In this document: in pieces, positions 27,150 to 37,406 of the stretch | How positions within the stretch are numbered: position 1 is the first letter of the stretch | Layout: every line of letters begins with the position of its first letter | Source: JAENVU01 sp963765075 | GTDB taxonomy: Bacteria; Actinomycetota; Acidimicrobiia; IMCC26256; JAENVU01 | DNA: 64,000 bases | NCBI GenBank assembly: GCA_963765075.1 | Contig: CAVXVA010000001.1 | Location: 124,001-188,000, forward strand | Direction: 5' to 3' | Position numbers and translations under genes: made by a program | The notes under the pieces: generated by a model | Databases searched by the model: none | What the model saw: the letters and a program-made list of their open reading frames with translations, nothing else | What the model was told of the DNA's origin: nothing

Positions 27150-28907
27150 TCACTCCCGGTTGGCGAGGTAGACCCGACAACTGAGCCGTGGGACCACTGC
27201 GCGGGCTTCCTCGCACCGGCGGGTCGCCTGCCGGGTGCGGCCGTCCTGTTGATCCATCACGGCCAATCCGAGGAGCGACTTCACCGAGAACGGGTCCCAC
27301 CGCAACGCCTCGAGGTACTCCGCACGCGCCACTGATCGCGAGCCGTGCTCCAGTTCGGCTTCGGCGTGCGCGATCCGACTCAAGGTGTCCGACGGGTCGC
27401 GCCGGACCGCGGCCCGATCGGCCGCGAGCGACCGCCGCCAATCCCGTTTCCGGCCCGTACCCGGAGCCGGATGCGCCCAGGCCGAGGCCGAGGCCAACAT
27501 GGGTTCGGGCCAGACTGCGAGGGAATCTGCGGCTGCCGCGGTGACGGTCGGATCCCCGGTTCGGTAGGCGTCGGCCAGTTGCGCGTCGCCGTGGAGCAGC
27601 CACGCCGCGGCCACGACCCCTGCGGTCGTCAGCACCGCACCCAGCACCATCCCGACCCGACGGAACGGCACCGGCGTCTGGCGGTCGGCCGCACCCAGCG
27701 CCAGCGCCAAGACCGGGGTGAGCCCGACCCACAGCGGCTGGAACAGCAGGCTCAGGCCCCCGACCAAGGCGAAGGCAGCCAGGGGGCCTCGCGCTCGACG
27801 CGACGCCAGCACCAACCAGGCGATGAGCGCGAGGAGTCCGAGGATCCCGGTCGTGGTCACGTACTCCACGAAGAGGTTGTGCGCCTCCCGACTGAGCCGA
27901 TCCGGACCGAACGCGAGCGCGGCAGCGGCGGTGTTGTTCGGCGACGTGGCTCGCCGGTACAGGCCCGGGCCGATGCCGAGCAGCGGCCGATCCCTCACCG
28001 CATCGGTCGCCATCGCCCATCGGGCGGTCCGCTGCGAGATCAGCGACCCGGACACCGAGTTCACGCGCTCGGTGGCGCCCGTGCCATCGGATGGCAACAT
28101 CACGTTGGCAATCACCAGACCCAGGACGATCGCGACGACGAACGGCATCGCCGCGCGGATCCCGGCGCGAAACCCGAGGAAGATCACCACCACGACGAGC
28201 AGGCCGATCCCGGTCCGACCGCCCGAGAGTTGCACGGCGCTCCCGAAGAGGAACAGCAGCCCGACCATGAGCGAATCGCGCGGCCCCCACGGCGGCGAAA
28301 CCCCGTCACCGGTTCGTCGACGAGATTCGGCCCACCGGAGACCGAGCAATGCCGTCGCCCCCACCAACAGAGCGGTGAGATGGACCGGGTTCCCGAGCCA
28401 TCCCGCGGCGCGTCCGTCGAGCGGTCGGAACAGCGCGTGGTGGAACAGGCGGGACATCTGAAACCACGCCATGACGGCGTTCGCCGCCGCGGCCACGAGA
28501 ATCACATCGCCGAGCCGCCGGCCCGCGACCGTCGACAACCGTCGCCCCAACGCCCACGCGGTGACCACGCTGCAGATGAGCAGCCAGCCGCCACCGTTGT
28601 TGTAGAGACCGGTGATCGACAGCTTCGGTGCCGGCGACGCGATGACCGATACCCCGGAGACGACCACGAACGCCAACCCGGCAATCGCGGCCCAGTCACG
28701 GGATCGAGCCGCGAGCATCAAGGCCACCAGCCCCGGTCCGAGCGCCACCAAAAGGAGGGCCGCCCGCGGCGACCAGTACAGCGCCGAGAAGCGCGTCGAG
28801 ACCAATACGAGGAGCACACCGGCACCGAGCACGACGAGCCATTCCGTCACCCGCGGGGTGGCCCGAACGGGGGCAGGCGTCGAGGTGGTGGTCAGCACCA
28901 CGGTCAC
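27150..28907 (-). CDS. O-antigen ligase/WzyC-like membrane protein with TPR-like tail
   Basis: The product (585 residues) has about 12-14 membrane helices, a large loop with GIGPGLYRRATSPNN and SREAHNLFVEYVTTTGILGLL, the Wzy_C (O-antigen ligase) signature with the conserved His, and a C-terminal soluble region (from about residue 480) of repeated helical units resembling tetratricopeptide repeats. Such proteins polymerise or ligate surface glycans using undecaprenyl-linked donors. There is no glycan cluster next to it, so the substrate is open. The GTG at 28907 overlaps the thioesterase stop as GTGA. Confidence 0.8.
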   Translation of the reverse strand: MTVVLTTTSTPAPVRATPRVTEWLVVLGAGVLLVLVSTRFSALYWSPRAALLLVALGPGLVALMLAARSRDWAAIAGLAFVVVSGVSVIASPAPKLSITGLYNNGGGWLLICSVVTAWALGRRLSTVAGRRLGDVILVAAAANAVMAWFQMSRLFHHALFRPLDGRAAGWLGNPVHLTALLVGATALLGLRWAESRRRTGDGVSPPWGPRDSLMVGLLFLFGSAVQLSGGRTGIGLLVVVVIFLGFRAGIRAAMPFVVAIVLGLVIANVMLPSDGTGATERVNSVSGSLISQRTARWAMATDAVRDRPLLGIGPGLYRRATSPNNTAAAALAFGPDRLSREAHNLFVEYVTTTGILGLLALIAWLVLASRRARGPLAAFALVGGLSLLFQPLWVGLTPVLALALGAADRQTPVPFRRVGMVLGAVLTTAGVVAAAWLLHGDAQLADAYRTGDPTVTAAAADSLAVWPEPMLASASAWAHPAPGTGRKRDWRRSLAADRAAVRRDPSDTLSRIAHAEAELEHGSRSVARAEYLEALRWDPFSVKSLLGLAVMDQQDGRTRQATRRCEEARAVVPRLSCRVYLANRE

Positions 28908-29794
28908 TGCGTCGAGGTGGGGCGCATCAGGCCCTCTTGCATCACGGTGACGACGAGGTTGCCCGCCCGGGTGAAGATCGTGCCCATGGCGATCCCCCGC
29001 GCGCCCGACGCCGATTGGCTGCGCTGGTGGTACAGCAGCCACTCGTCGGCCCGAAAGGGGCGATGGAACCACATTGCGTGGTCGAGGCTCGCGACCTGGA
29101 ACTCACCATCGGTGAACGAAGACCCGTGGGGCAGCATCGCGGTGTCGAGAATGGTCAGGTCCGACGCGTACGCCACGACACAGACGTGGAGCAGCGGATC
29201 GTCAGGGAGTCGGCCGTTGGCCCGAATCCACACGTCTTGGTGCGGAGGACGGGGAGTGTGGTCGAGCCAGGCCGGCACTTCGATGGGCCGGGAATCGATC
29301 GGTCGTTCTCGCTGGGACCACTCGGCGAACTCGGGCCCGTACTTGTCGCGGTAGGGCCAGAACCGTTCCTGCATCGTCGGAAGCGTCTCGGGGTCGGCCA
29401 CCTCGGGCATCGCATCGCCATGGTTGGGACCGTCCTCCACGATCTGGAACGACGCGGCGAAGTTGAAGATCGCCTTGCCGTGCTGGATCGCGACCACCCG
29501 GCGGGTCGTGAACGAACGGCCGTCACGGATGCGGTCCACTTCATAGATGATCGGAACGTCCGGATCACCCGGCCGCAGGAAATAGGCGTGCAGGGAATGC
29601 AGCACCCGATCCGGGTCCACGGTGCGCCCCGCCGCAATCAAGGCCTGCCCGGCGACCTGCCCGCCGAAGACCCGCTGACGGTTCTCTTCCGGGCTCTGCC
29701 CCCGGAACAGGTTGACCTCGAGCGGTTCGAGATCCAAGAGCCGAATGAGGTCATCGAGCGCGTCTTGTCGAACAGGTTCGTCGCCGGCGTCCAC
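28904..29794 (-). CDS. tesB: Acyl-CoA thioesterase II (TesB type)
   Basis: This is a double hot-dog thioesterase of 296 residues that hydrolyses acyl-CoA to free acid and CoA. The motifs are RVFGGQVAGQALIAAGRT (first domain), LHSLHAYFLRPGDPDVPI and, in the second domain, ASLDHAMWFHRPFRADEWLLY with the catalytic Asp. The GTG start at 29794 is backed by a -10 TACCCT 7 bases upstream (29802-29807), suggesting a leaderless mRNA. The gene may add to the acyl-CoA metabolism seen elsewhere in the window. Confidence 0.93.
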   Translation of the reverse strand: MDAGDEPVRQDALDDLIRLLDLEPLEVNLFRGQSPEENRQRVFGGQVAGQALIAAGRTVDPDRVLHSLHAYFLRPGDPDVPIIYEVDRIRDGRSFTTRRVVAIQHGKAIFNFAASFQIVEDGPNHGDAMPEVADPETLPTMQERFWPYRDKYGPEFAEWSQRERPIDSRPIEVPAWLDHTPRPPHQDVWIRANGRLPDDPLLHVCVVAYASDLTILDTAMLPHGSSFTDGEFQVASLDHAMWFHRPFRADEWLLYHQRSQSASGARGIAMGTIFTRAGNLVVTVMQEGLMRPTSTQ

Positions 29795-29831
29795 GCCGTG
29801 CAGGGTACTGGCGCGCCGCGCACGTCACGGG

Positions 29832-30860
29832 TTACCCGAAGAAGACCGTGGCGAGTTCGTAGAGCGCGGGGTCGACGGTCTTGAGCGTGCCCACCGCCTC
29901 AGAGAGCGGGACCAGCACGATCTGACCGGCCTGGAGGGCGACCATCTCGTCGTTCGCCCCATCGTGAGCCGCATCAATCGCGGCGACGCCGAACCGTGTC
30001 GCGAGATTACGGTCGAATGCCGTCGGAGTGCCGCCGCGGAGCAGGTGACCGAGGATCGTCACTCGCGTGTCGAATCCGGTGCGAGCCTGGATCTCGGCCG
30101 TCACTTGGTTGGCCACGCCGCCGAGCTGCACATGCCCGAACTCGTCGACCGCCCCCGACGCCAAGGTCATCGTCCCTTCCGCCGGGACGGCACCCTCGGC
30201 GACGACGACGATCGAAAAGTTCTCACCCCGCCGCGACCGGTGTTCGAGGCGTTCGCACACTTCGGCGATGTCGAAGGGGAGCTCCGGGATCAGGATCACA
30301 TCGGCGCCTCCGGCCATTCCGCTGTTCAACGCGATCCAGCCCGCGTGCCGACCCATCACCTCCACGACGATCACCCGGTCGTGTGATTCCGCAGTCGTGT
30401 GCAACCGATCGATGGCGTCAGTCGCCGTCTGGACCGCAGTGTCGAACCCGAAGGTCACCTCCGTGGCCGACAAGTCGTTGTCGATCGTCTTGGGCACGCC
30501 GATCACGCGCACGCCCGCCGCGGCCAGCTTGTGCGCCGCGCCCAGCGTGTCCTCGCCGCCGATCGCGATGAGTGCGTCGAGCCGTTCCGCCTCGACGGTC
30601 GCGAGCACCTGGGCCACGCCGTCGTCCGACTTGAACGGGTTGGTCCGCGACGACCCGAGGATGGTGCCGCCCCGAGGCAAGAGTCCCCGCACCGCGTCCA
30701 GGTCGAGGTCCACGACTTCGCCTTCCATGACGCCGCGCCACCCATGTCGGAACCCGACGATGGTGTGGCCGTGCACGATCACGCCCTTCTTCACGATCGC
30801 CCTGATCACGGCGTTGAGCCCGGGGCAGTCGCCGCCACCGGTGAGGATGCCGAAACGCAT
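29832..30860 (-). CDS. 6-phosphofructokinase, predicted PPi-dependent
   Basis: This enzyme interconverts fructose 6-phosphate and fructose 1,6-bisphosphate. The product has 342 residues and the PFK motifs GGGDCPGLN (residues 8-16), IGGEDTLGA, PKTIDNDL and MGRHAGWIAL. In ATP-dependent enzymes positions 104 and 124 (E. coli numbering) are Gly; here they are Asp (GGEDT) and Lys (PKTIDND), and the numbering coincides exactly. This pair marks pyrophosphate use, which makes the reaction reversible. The ATG at 30860 has AAGGA 5 bases upstream. It is divergent from glpK over 92 bases. Confidence 0.9.
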   Translation of the reverse strand: MRFGILTGGGDCPGLNAVIRAIVKKGVIVHGHTIVGFRHGWRGVMEGEVVDLDLDAVRGLLPRGGTILGSSRTNPFKSDDGVAQVLATVEAERLDALIAIGGEDTLGAAHKLAAAGVRVIGVPKTIDNDLSATEVTFGFDTAVQTATDAIDRLHTTAESHDRVIVVEVMGRHAGWIALNSGMAGGADVILIPELPFDIAEVCERLEHRSRRGENFSIVVVAEGAVPAEGTMTLASGAVDEFGHVQLGGVANQVTAEIQARTGFDTRVTILGHLLRGGTPTAFDRNLATRFGVAAIDAAHDGANDEMVALQAGQIVLVPLSEAVGTLKTVDPALYELATVFFG

Positions 30861-30952
30861 GAAGGTCCTTTCGTCACGATCGAATGCGACATCCTGCCCG
30901 CTCGACGAGGGCTCCGCACGCACCGGTGCCGTCGCCGGTACTCTGCGCGGCC

Positions 30953-32452
<1,500 letters not shown>

Positions 32453-32459
32453 GGGCGAG

Positions 32460-33689
32460 CTACGTCGCGAGGATCAGCGGTTTCCAGCCCATGCGTTCGC
32501 GCACGAGTTCGGAACCATCCGGTCGATAGGCACGGAACTGCTGATCGTCGAAGGTGAACCTCCAGTTCCGATGCGCGTGCAGGAACGTGTGATGTCGGCG
32601 ACACAACAACATGCCGTTCGCGACCGAGGTCTCGCCGCCCGCCTCCCATGACTGCACGTGGTGCACATCGGACCAGCGGGCGGGCATCTCGCACCCCGGC
32701 CACTGACAACATCGGTCCCGGGCGATGATCGCCTTGCGAATCGCCACGGGCCAGGTTGGCGATGACCGCCCGACGTCGATCGGCTCGCTCTTGGCGCCGA
32801 GCACCACCCGGCTGATCGAACAGTCGCACAACACCCGCTCCCGCTCACCGGGATCGAGCACGGCACCGAACAACCCTTCGGCCAGGCCGGGCCGGCCGGC
32901 ATCGGGACGACGGATCACGTACGACACCGATGGCTTCGCGCCTTCGGCCTCAGTGCCGCATCGCAAAGCGATCTCACAGATACGGACGAGTGCTTCGGCG
33001 CGTCGCTGGCTCGGCGTAGAACTGTCGTGTTCTGACGGCGGCCGCGAGAACACGTCGAGCGTGTGCCGGAGGGTCTCGGCCGCGGTGCCGTGCAACTCAC
33101 CGCGCACCACGGTTGCGTCTCCGACCGCGGCCAACGTGATGCCGTCGACGACCTCGGGTGGAGTGCCGTCGGCCCGCGCACATTTCGCGAAATGTTCGGT
33201 GGCGATTCGCAGCGATCGATGATCGCCGCCCCGAGCGAGCCTGAGGAACTCGGATTCCGAGGCGACGAACTCGTCTTCGGCACCCGCAACCCGGGCCCGC
33301 GCGATGAGGTCCATTGCTTCCGAGGTGATCTCCCCCGCGCGCCAGGCTTGGCCCGTGTCGGGCAACAGCTCGGCCACCTGACCGAGCCGTTCCACCCGCC
33401 GGACATCGGTCAAGTTCTGGCCGGTTTTCCAGCGCACCCAGGCCGGGGTCGACCGATATCCGTCGGCGAGGCCGACCGCGCAACGGTTCACCGTCATCGT
33501 CATCTCCGCGAGTACCGACTCGATGCGATCCGCCTGGGTCCGGAGCGCAACGAGGTCCTGCGCGAGCTCCGCATCCGTCATCGCCGCGAGGTCCGACTCC
33601 GCCACTCGATCGACCTGGCGGCGCAGCCCACGAACCGGGCCCAGCCCGTCTATCTCCGCTGAAACCCCCGCAGAGGCCCCGAACTCCAT
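32460..33689 (-). CDS. DUF222/HNH (13E12-type) protein, LexA-box promoter
   Basis: The product (409 residues) has an N-terminal DUF222 helical region (MTDAELAQDLVALRTQADRI) and a C-terminal HNH nuclease domain (RDRCCQWPGCEMPARWSDVHH, then ANGMLLCRRHHTFLH). This architecture is the REP13E12 family of mycobacteria, of which several members are known LexA targets. The same seems true here: a LexA-like dyad sits inside the promoter (see next entry). The ATG at 33689 is only about 2 bases from the predicted transcription start, so the mRNA is probably leaderless. Function is unproven; a role during DNA damage or in element mobility is inferred. Confidence 0.88.
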   Translation of the reverse strand: MEFGASAGVSAEIDGLGPVRGLRRQVDRVAESDLAAMTDAELAQDLVALRTQADRIESVLAEMTMTVNRCAVGLADGYRSTPAWVRWKTGQNLTDVRRVERLGQVAELLPDTGQAWRAGEITSEAMDLIARARVAGAEDEFVASESEFLRLARGGDHRSLRIATEHFAKCARADGTPPEVVDGITLAAVGDATVVRGELHGTAAETLRHTLDVFSRPPSEHDSSTPSQRRAEALVRICEIALRCGTEAEGAKPSVSYVIRRPDAGRPGLAEGLFGAVLDPGERERVLCDCSISRVVLGAKSEPIDVGRSSPTWPVAIRKAIIARDRCCQWPGCEMPARWSDVHHVQSWEAGGETSVANGMLLCRRHHTFLHAHRNWRFTFDDQQFRAYRPDGSELVRERMGWKPLILAT

Positions 33690-33697
33690 ACCCGAAG

Positions 33698-33725
33698 ACT
33701 ATACGAACATATATTCGTTTGTCAA
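33698..33725 (-). promoter_or_regulatory. promoter with LexA-type SOS box for the DUF222-HNH gene
   Basis: On the minus strand a -35 TTGACA (33725-33720) and a -10 TATAGT (33703-33698) are separated by 16 bases. The spacer holds the dyad, which reads ACGAACATATATTCGT on the plus strand (33703-33718), with 7 of 8 positions symmetric. It differs in one position from the CGAAC-N4-GTTCG box of Gram-positive LexA. A repressor bound here would block both promoter elements. The surrounding 40 bases are strikingly AT-rich for this genome. Confidence 0.75.
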
Positions 33726-33865
33726 CCCAAAACCCATGAACTACGCATACTTTTCCTTAGGGGCGCCTCGGGCTTACCGTTCTCGATCGTGGAACTGCCT
33801 TGGTCGGTGTGACGCATGTTCCACCGGAGAGTTCGACGCAAGCGGGAGCGCTGGTCCGACCGACC

Positions 33866-34654
33866 TCAGCCCATCGCCGCGGCGAAGCTCGATCGCTCGT
33901 CCTGCCACCAGCGGGCGCGGCGGTCGAAGCGCTCGGCGCCGCCCATCGCCTCCCACATCTGGATGAACCCGGGATCGCCGGCCTCGACCCGCCGCCGCAC
34001 GAACGCGCCCCGTGCCTCGATCGTTGCGTCGAACTGCGCCAACACTTCGGCGCGCCCGCGATCGTCGAGGCCGTAGTGGTCGGCGACGAGCCGCAACCGC
34101 GCGGGCAGATCCGCGACCACGAAGCCATTCCGGGCCGCGTTCACCGGGTCGTCGATGGGCACACACATGCGGGCGAAGGCCGCGACGTCGAAAGATCGGC
34201 GCCCCGGCGCCGCATAATCGAAGTCCAACAACGCAACCGCGCGCCCCGAGCGGAACACGACGTTCTCGAGACAGACGTCGTTGTGGCAGATCACCGGCCC
34301 GCCGATGGGGTCGACCATCTCGTTGCTCCACGTCGATCCGGCCGCGTCGTAGGCGACCGACGCATCGTGCAAGCCGCGGATCAGATCAGTGATCGACGTC
34401 AGTGCGTCGTCCGTCTGCGCCCACGCCGGGTAGGGCGGGATCGGCACGTCACCCGCGACGAACTCCAACCGCTCGCGACCATCGTCATCGATGCCGGCGG
34501 GGACCGACGCGCCCAGGAATCCGAGGCCCGGGAGTGCACCGAGCAATCGGTGGATCGAACGCGAATGAGGATTCGACGGCCGCAACACGTGCGCGCCGTC
34601 ACGCGTGACCGCTCCGGCGTTGGCGACACCTCCCTGGAGCACTTCCTCAGCCAC
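33866..34654 (-). CDS. Aminoglycoside phosphotransferase-fold kinase
   Basis: This 262-residue protein is of the APH/choline kinase fold. The catalytic loop is VICHNDVCLENVVF (HxD-type with Asp and Asn), and the metal-binding Asp is in ALLDFDYAAPGRRSFDVA. The N-terminal nucleotide-binding lobe is short, with RDGAHVLRPSN instead of a clear glycine-rich loop. The substrate is unknown; such kinases act on antibiotics, sugars or amino alcohols. GTG at 34654 follows a -10 TACGCT by 8 bases (plus-strand 34663-34668), suggesting leaderless expression. Confidence 0.82.
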   Translation of the reverse strand: MAEEVLQGGVANAGAVTRDGAHVLRPSNPHSRSIHRLLGALPGLGFLGASVPAGIDDDGRERLEFVAGDVPIPPYPAWAQTDDALTSITDLIRGLHDASVAYDAAGSTWSNEMVDPIGGPVICHNDVCLENVVFRSGRAVALLDFDYAAPGRRSFDVAAFARMCVPIDDPVNAARNGFVVADLPARLRLVADHYGLDDRGRAEVLAQFDATIEARGAFVRRRVEAGDPGFIQMWEAMGGAERFDRRARWWQDERSSFAAAMG

Positions 34655-34675
34655 AACGACTGAGCGTAGGACGGC

Positions 34676-35383
34676 CTACGACGCGAGTTTGGCCACTTCG
34701 GCGACTTGGTCGGGAAAGTCGTGGCCGCCGGCGGCGTCGGATTTCGAGGCGTAGGTGTCGCGGTACTCGTATCCCGACAGCTCACCGATCTCGAACATCA
34801 ACTCGTCGGTGATCTGGCGCAACACCAGCCGATCGTCGGGCCGATCAATGTAATGGCCCATCGCCAACGGAGGCCCGAAACGAATGGTCACCTTGCGGAA
34901 CAGCCGCGGCAACTTCTTGTCGGTCGGTTGGCACTCGTCCGTGCCGATGAGTCCGACCGGCACGATCGGGGCACCGGTGCCGAGCGCGAGCCGGGCGACG
35001 CCGGTCTTGCCCTTGTGGAGATATCCGTCACGAGTGCGCGTGCCCTCGGGGTAGATGCCGAACACTCCCCCGCCCTCCAAGACGTCTCGGGCGGCCGCGA
35101 GCGCGCCCTCGGAGGCCGATCCGCCTTCGCGACGAATCGGAATCTGGCCGACGGCCCGAAAGAACCAGGCGGTTTTCGGATCATCGAAGTACTCGGCCTT
35201 GGCCACGAAGGTCACGCGCCGGCGGACGATCAGGGGAATGAAGATCGAATCCAGGAAGGAGCGATGATTCGCGGCAAGGATGACCGGTCCTGATTTCGGC
35301 AAGTGATCCTGGCCCTCGACCCGGATGCGGTACGCGATCCGCAGGATCGGAGTCAGGATGATCTTCACGATCCAATACGCCAT
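34676..35383 (-). CDS. plsC: 1-acyl-sn-glycerol-3-phosphate acyltransferase (PlsC family)
   Basis: PlsC transfers an acyl chain to lysophosphatidate at the membrane. The product has 235 residues, with an N-terminal hydrophobic segment (YWIVKIILTPILRIAY), the HX4D motif in AANHRSFLDSIF and the glycerol-phosphate site GIYPEGTRTRDG. PIVPVGLIGTDE completes the family pattern. The ATG at 35383 has GGGGGG 7 bases upstream. It may have its own promoter (TAGGCT some 26 bases before the ATG). Confidence 0.9.
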   Translation of the reverse strand: MAYWIVKIILTPILRIAYRIRVEGQDHLPKSGPVILAANHRSFLDSIFIPLIVRRRVTFVAKAEYFDDPKTAWFFRAVGQIPIRREGGSASEGALAAARDVLEGGGVFGIYPEGTRTRDGYLHKGKTGVARLALGTGAPIVPVGLIGTDECQPTDKKLPRLFRKVTIRFGPPLAMGHYIDRPDDRLVLRQITDELMFEIGELSGYEYRDTYASKSDAAGGHDFPDQVAEVAKLAS

Positions 35384-35446
35384 GCAGTTCCCCCCGTGCT
35401 GGTGCCGCGAGCCTAGGAGAGATCGCTCCGCCCGGGGTGGGTTCCG

Positions 35447-36623
35447 TCAGCCCAGTTTGGGGAGTGCGCGGCGGATCCCGCGAATCGCCTGGCCGATCCG
35501 CTGCTCGTTCTCCACCAGCGCGAACCGAACGAACCCTTCGCCACCCGGTCCGAAGCCGACGCCGGGCGACACTGCGACCTTGGCTTCCTTCACCAACATC
35601 TTGCAGAACTCGAGGCTGCCCATCTCCTGGTACGGCTCGGGCAACGGCGCCCAGACGAACATCGTCCCCATCGGCTTCGGGATGTCCCAGCCGATGCGGG
35701 CCAGCCCGTCGATGAGCGCGTCGCGCCGGCCGAGATACACCTTGTTGACTTCCAGCGGATAGTCGGGCGCTTCGTTCATCGCCACGATCGCCGCGATCTG
35801 AATCGGTTGGAACGTGCCGTAGTCGAGGTAGCTCTTGAGGCGCGCCAACGCGCCCACGACCTCGGCATTGCCCAACATGAAGCCGACCCGCCAGCCCGCC
35901 ATCGAGAAGCTCTTGGTCAGGCTGTAGATCTCGACCGCGACTTCCTCCGCTCCCGGCACCTGGAGCAACGACGGTGGGTCGTAGCCGTCGAACCCGAGGT
36001 CCGCGTAGGCGAAGTCGTGCACCAACAACACATCGTGGCTCCGCGCGAACTCGACCATGCGCGTCATGAACTCGAGGTCCACGCACGTGCCCGTCGGGTT
36101 GTGGGGGAACGACATCACCACGACCCGCGGCCGCGGCCACGCCTGTTCCCAGGCCGCGTGCAGGTTGGCGAAGAAGTTCTCGCCCGGACCCATGCGCACG
36201 TAATGCACGCCGGCGCCGGCGAGGATCGGACCCCAGATGTGGATCGGGTACGACGGGCTGGGCACCAGCGCGGTGTCGCCGGGGCCGAGCAGTACCCACA
36301 TGAGATGGGAGAAACCCTCTTTGGCCCCGATCGTCGTGCAGACCTGCGTCTCCGGGTCGAGCTCGACGCCGAACTTGCGCTGGTAGAGGTCGGCGATCGC
36401 CGATCCGCAGGCGCGGCACGCCCCGGGTGGCCGAGTACCGGTGGTTGCGGGGGTTCTGGGCCGCCTCGGCGAGTTTGTCGACCGCGATCTGGGGCGACGG
36501 CACATCGGGGTTGCCGAACCCGAGGTCGATCACGTCCTCGCCGGCTCGCCGAAATGCCATCTTGAGCGCGTCGATCTCGGCGAACGCATAGGGCGGCAAG
36601 GCGTGGATGCGGCGGAATTCCAT
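35447..36623 (-). CDS. Class I/II PLP aminotransferase, frameshifted
   Basis: The product begins MEFRRIHALPPYAFAEIDAL, continues DVIDLGFGNPDVPSP and reaches HRYSATRGVPRLR. The frame then changes near 36403; skipping one base gives RLRSAIADLYQRKFGVELDPE, the usual aminotransferase sequence. Later motifs are PHNPTGTCVD, DFAYADLGFDGYDPPS and the PLP lysine in SLTKSFSMAGWRVGFM. It resembles LL-diaminopimelate or alanine aminotransferase-like enzymes; the substrate is not certain. Corrected length is about 391 residues. The ATG at 36623 follows a -10 TACCTT by 6 bases (plus-strand 36630-36635), implying a leaderless mRNA. Confidence 0.87.
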
Positions 36624-36680
36624 CCACCCAAGGTAGTAGCCGACGGTCCGACAACCCGCGCTCGTTACCATCGCCAACCC

Positions 36681-37406
36681 ATGAGCCTTCCCCAGACCCT
36701 TGATGCCGTCCTGCTCGACGTCGGGGGCGTGTTCCACCTCCCCGACCACGATCGCATCGTCGCGGCGATGGCCCGAGCCGGCATCGACGTCGATCCGACG
36801 GAACTCGACCGGGCCCACTACGCGGGGGTGAAGTCCCTCACCAACTTCCGCGAAGGCGACCGCGAGATCTGGCTCGCCTACAACCGCGGCTACGCGCACG
36901 CGCTCGGCGCCGAAGACCAGGTCGAGGCCGTCGCGGAAACGCTGCTCAACGAGTTCACGACCGGCGGTGTGTGGACCCGCGTCATCCCGGGGTCAGCCGA
37001 CGCGCTCCGCGCCCTCAAGGCCACCGGTGTGAAGCTCGCCATCGTCTCAAACGCCGACGGGTCGGTCGAGGCCCAACTCGCGGCCGACGGCATCTGCCAG
37101 ATGGGACCCGGCCCGGGCACCGAGATGGACGCCATCCTCGACTCGATGGTCGTCGGCGTCGCGAAACCCGACCCCAAGATCTTCGAGATCGCACTCGAAC
37201 GCCTCGGCGGCATCGACCCCGCCCGCGCCATTCACGTCGGCGACACCCCGGCAGCCGACTGCGTCGGTGCCGCGGCCGCGGGCATCACCCCGGTGCTCAT
37301 CGACCCGCACGACGACCACGAAGACTTCGACGGCCTACGAATGCCCTCGCTCGGAGCGGTCGCGGATCTGATCAGCTTGGCTTCTGGTTCCCCACGACCC
37401 ACATAG
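36681..37406 (+). CDS. HAD family hydrolase
   Basis: This is a 241-residue haloacid dehalogenase-fold hydrolase. Motif I is LLDVGGVF, where the nucleophile Asp is present but the usual second Asp is Gly, as in several phosphatase or epoxide-hydrolase-like subfamilies. Motif II is LAIVSNADGS, motif III is the Lys in VGVAKPDPKIF and motif IV is HVGDTPAADCVGA. The substrate is unknown. The ATG at 36681 lies 9 bases after TACCAT (36666-36671). The 3' end overlaps the convergent Ltp gene by 35 bases. Confidence 0.85.
   Translation: MSLPQTLDAVLLDVGGVFHLPDHDRIVAAMARAGIDVDPTELDRAHYAGVKSLTNFREGDREIWLAYNRGYAHALGAEDQVEAVAETLLNEFTTGGVWTRVIPGSADALRALKATGVKLAIVSNADGSVEAQLAADGICQMGPGPGTEMDAILDSMVVGVAKPDPKIFEIALERLGGIDPARAIHVGDTPAADCVGAAAAGITPVLIDPHDDHEDFDGLRMPSLGAVADLISLASGSPRPT

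Noticed and set aside
33690..33865. Possible mobile-element end near the DUF222 gene
   Set aside because: DUF222-HNH genes can be mobile, but no terminal inverted repeat, target duplication or transposase is seen.
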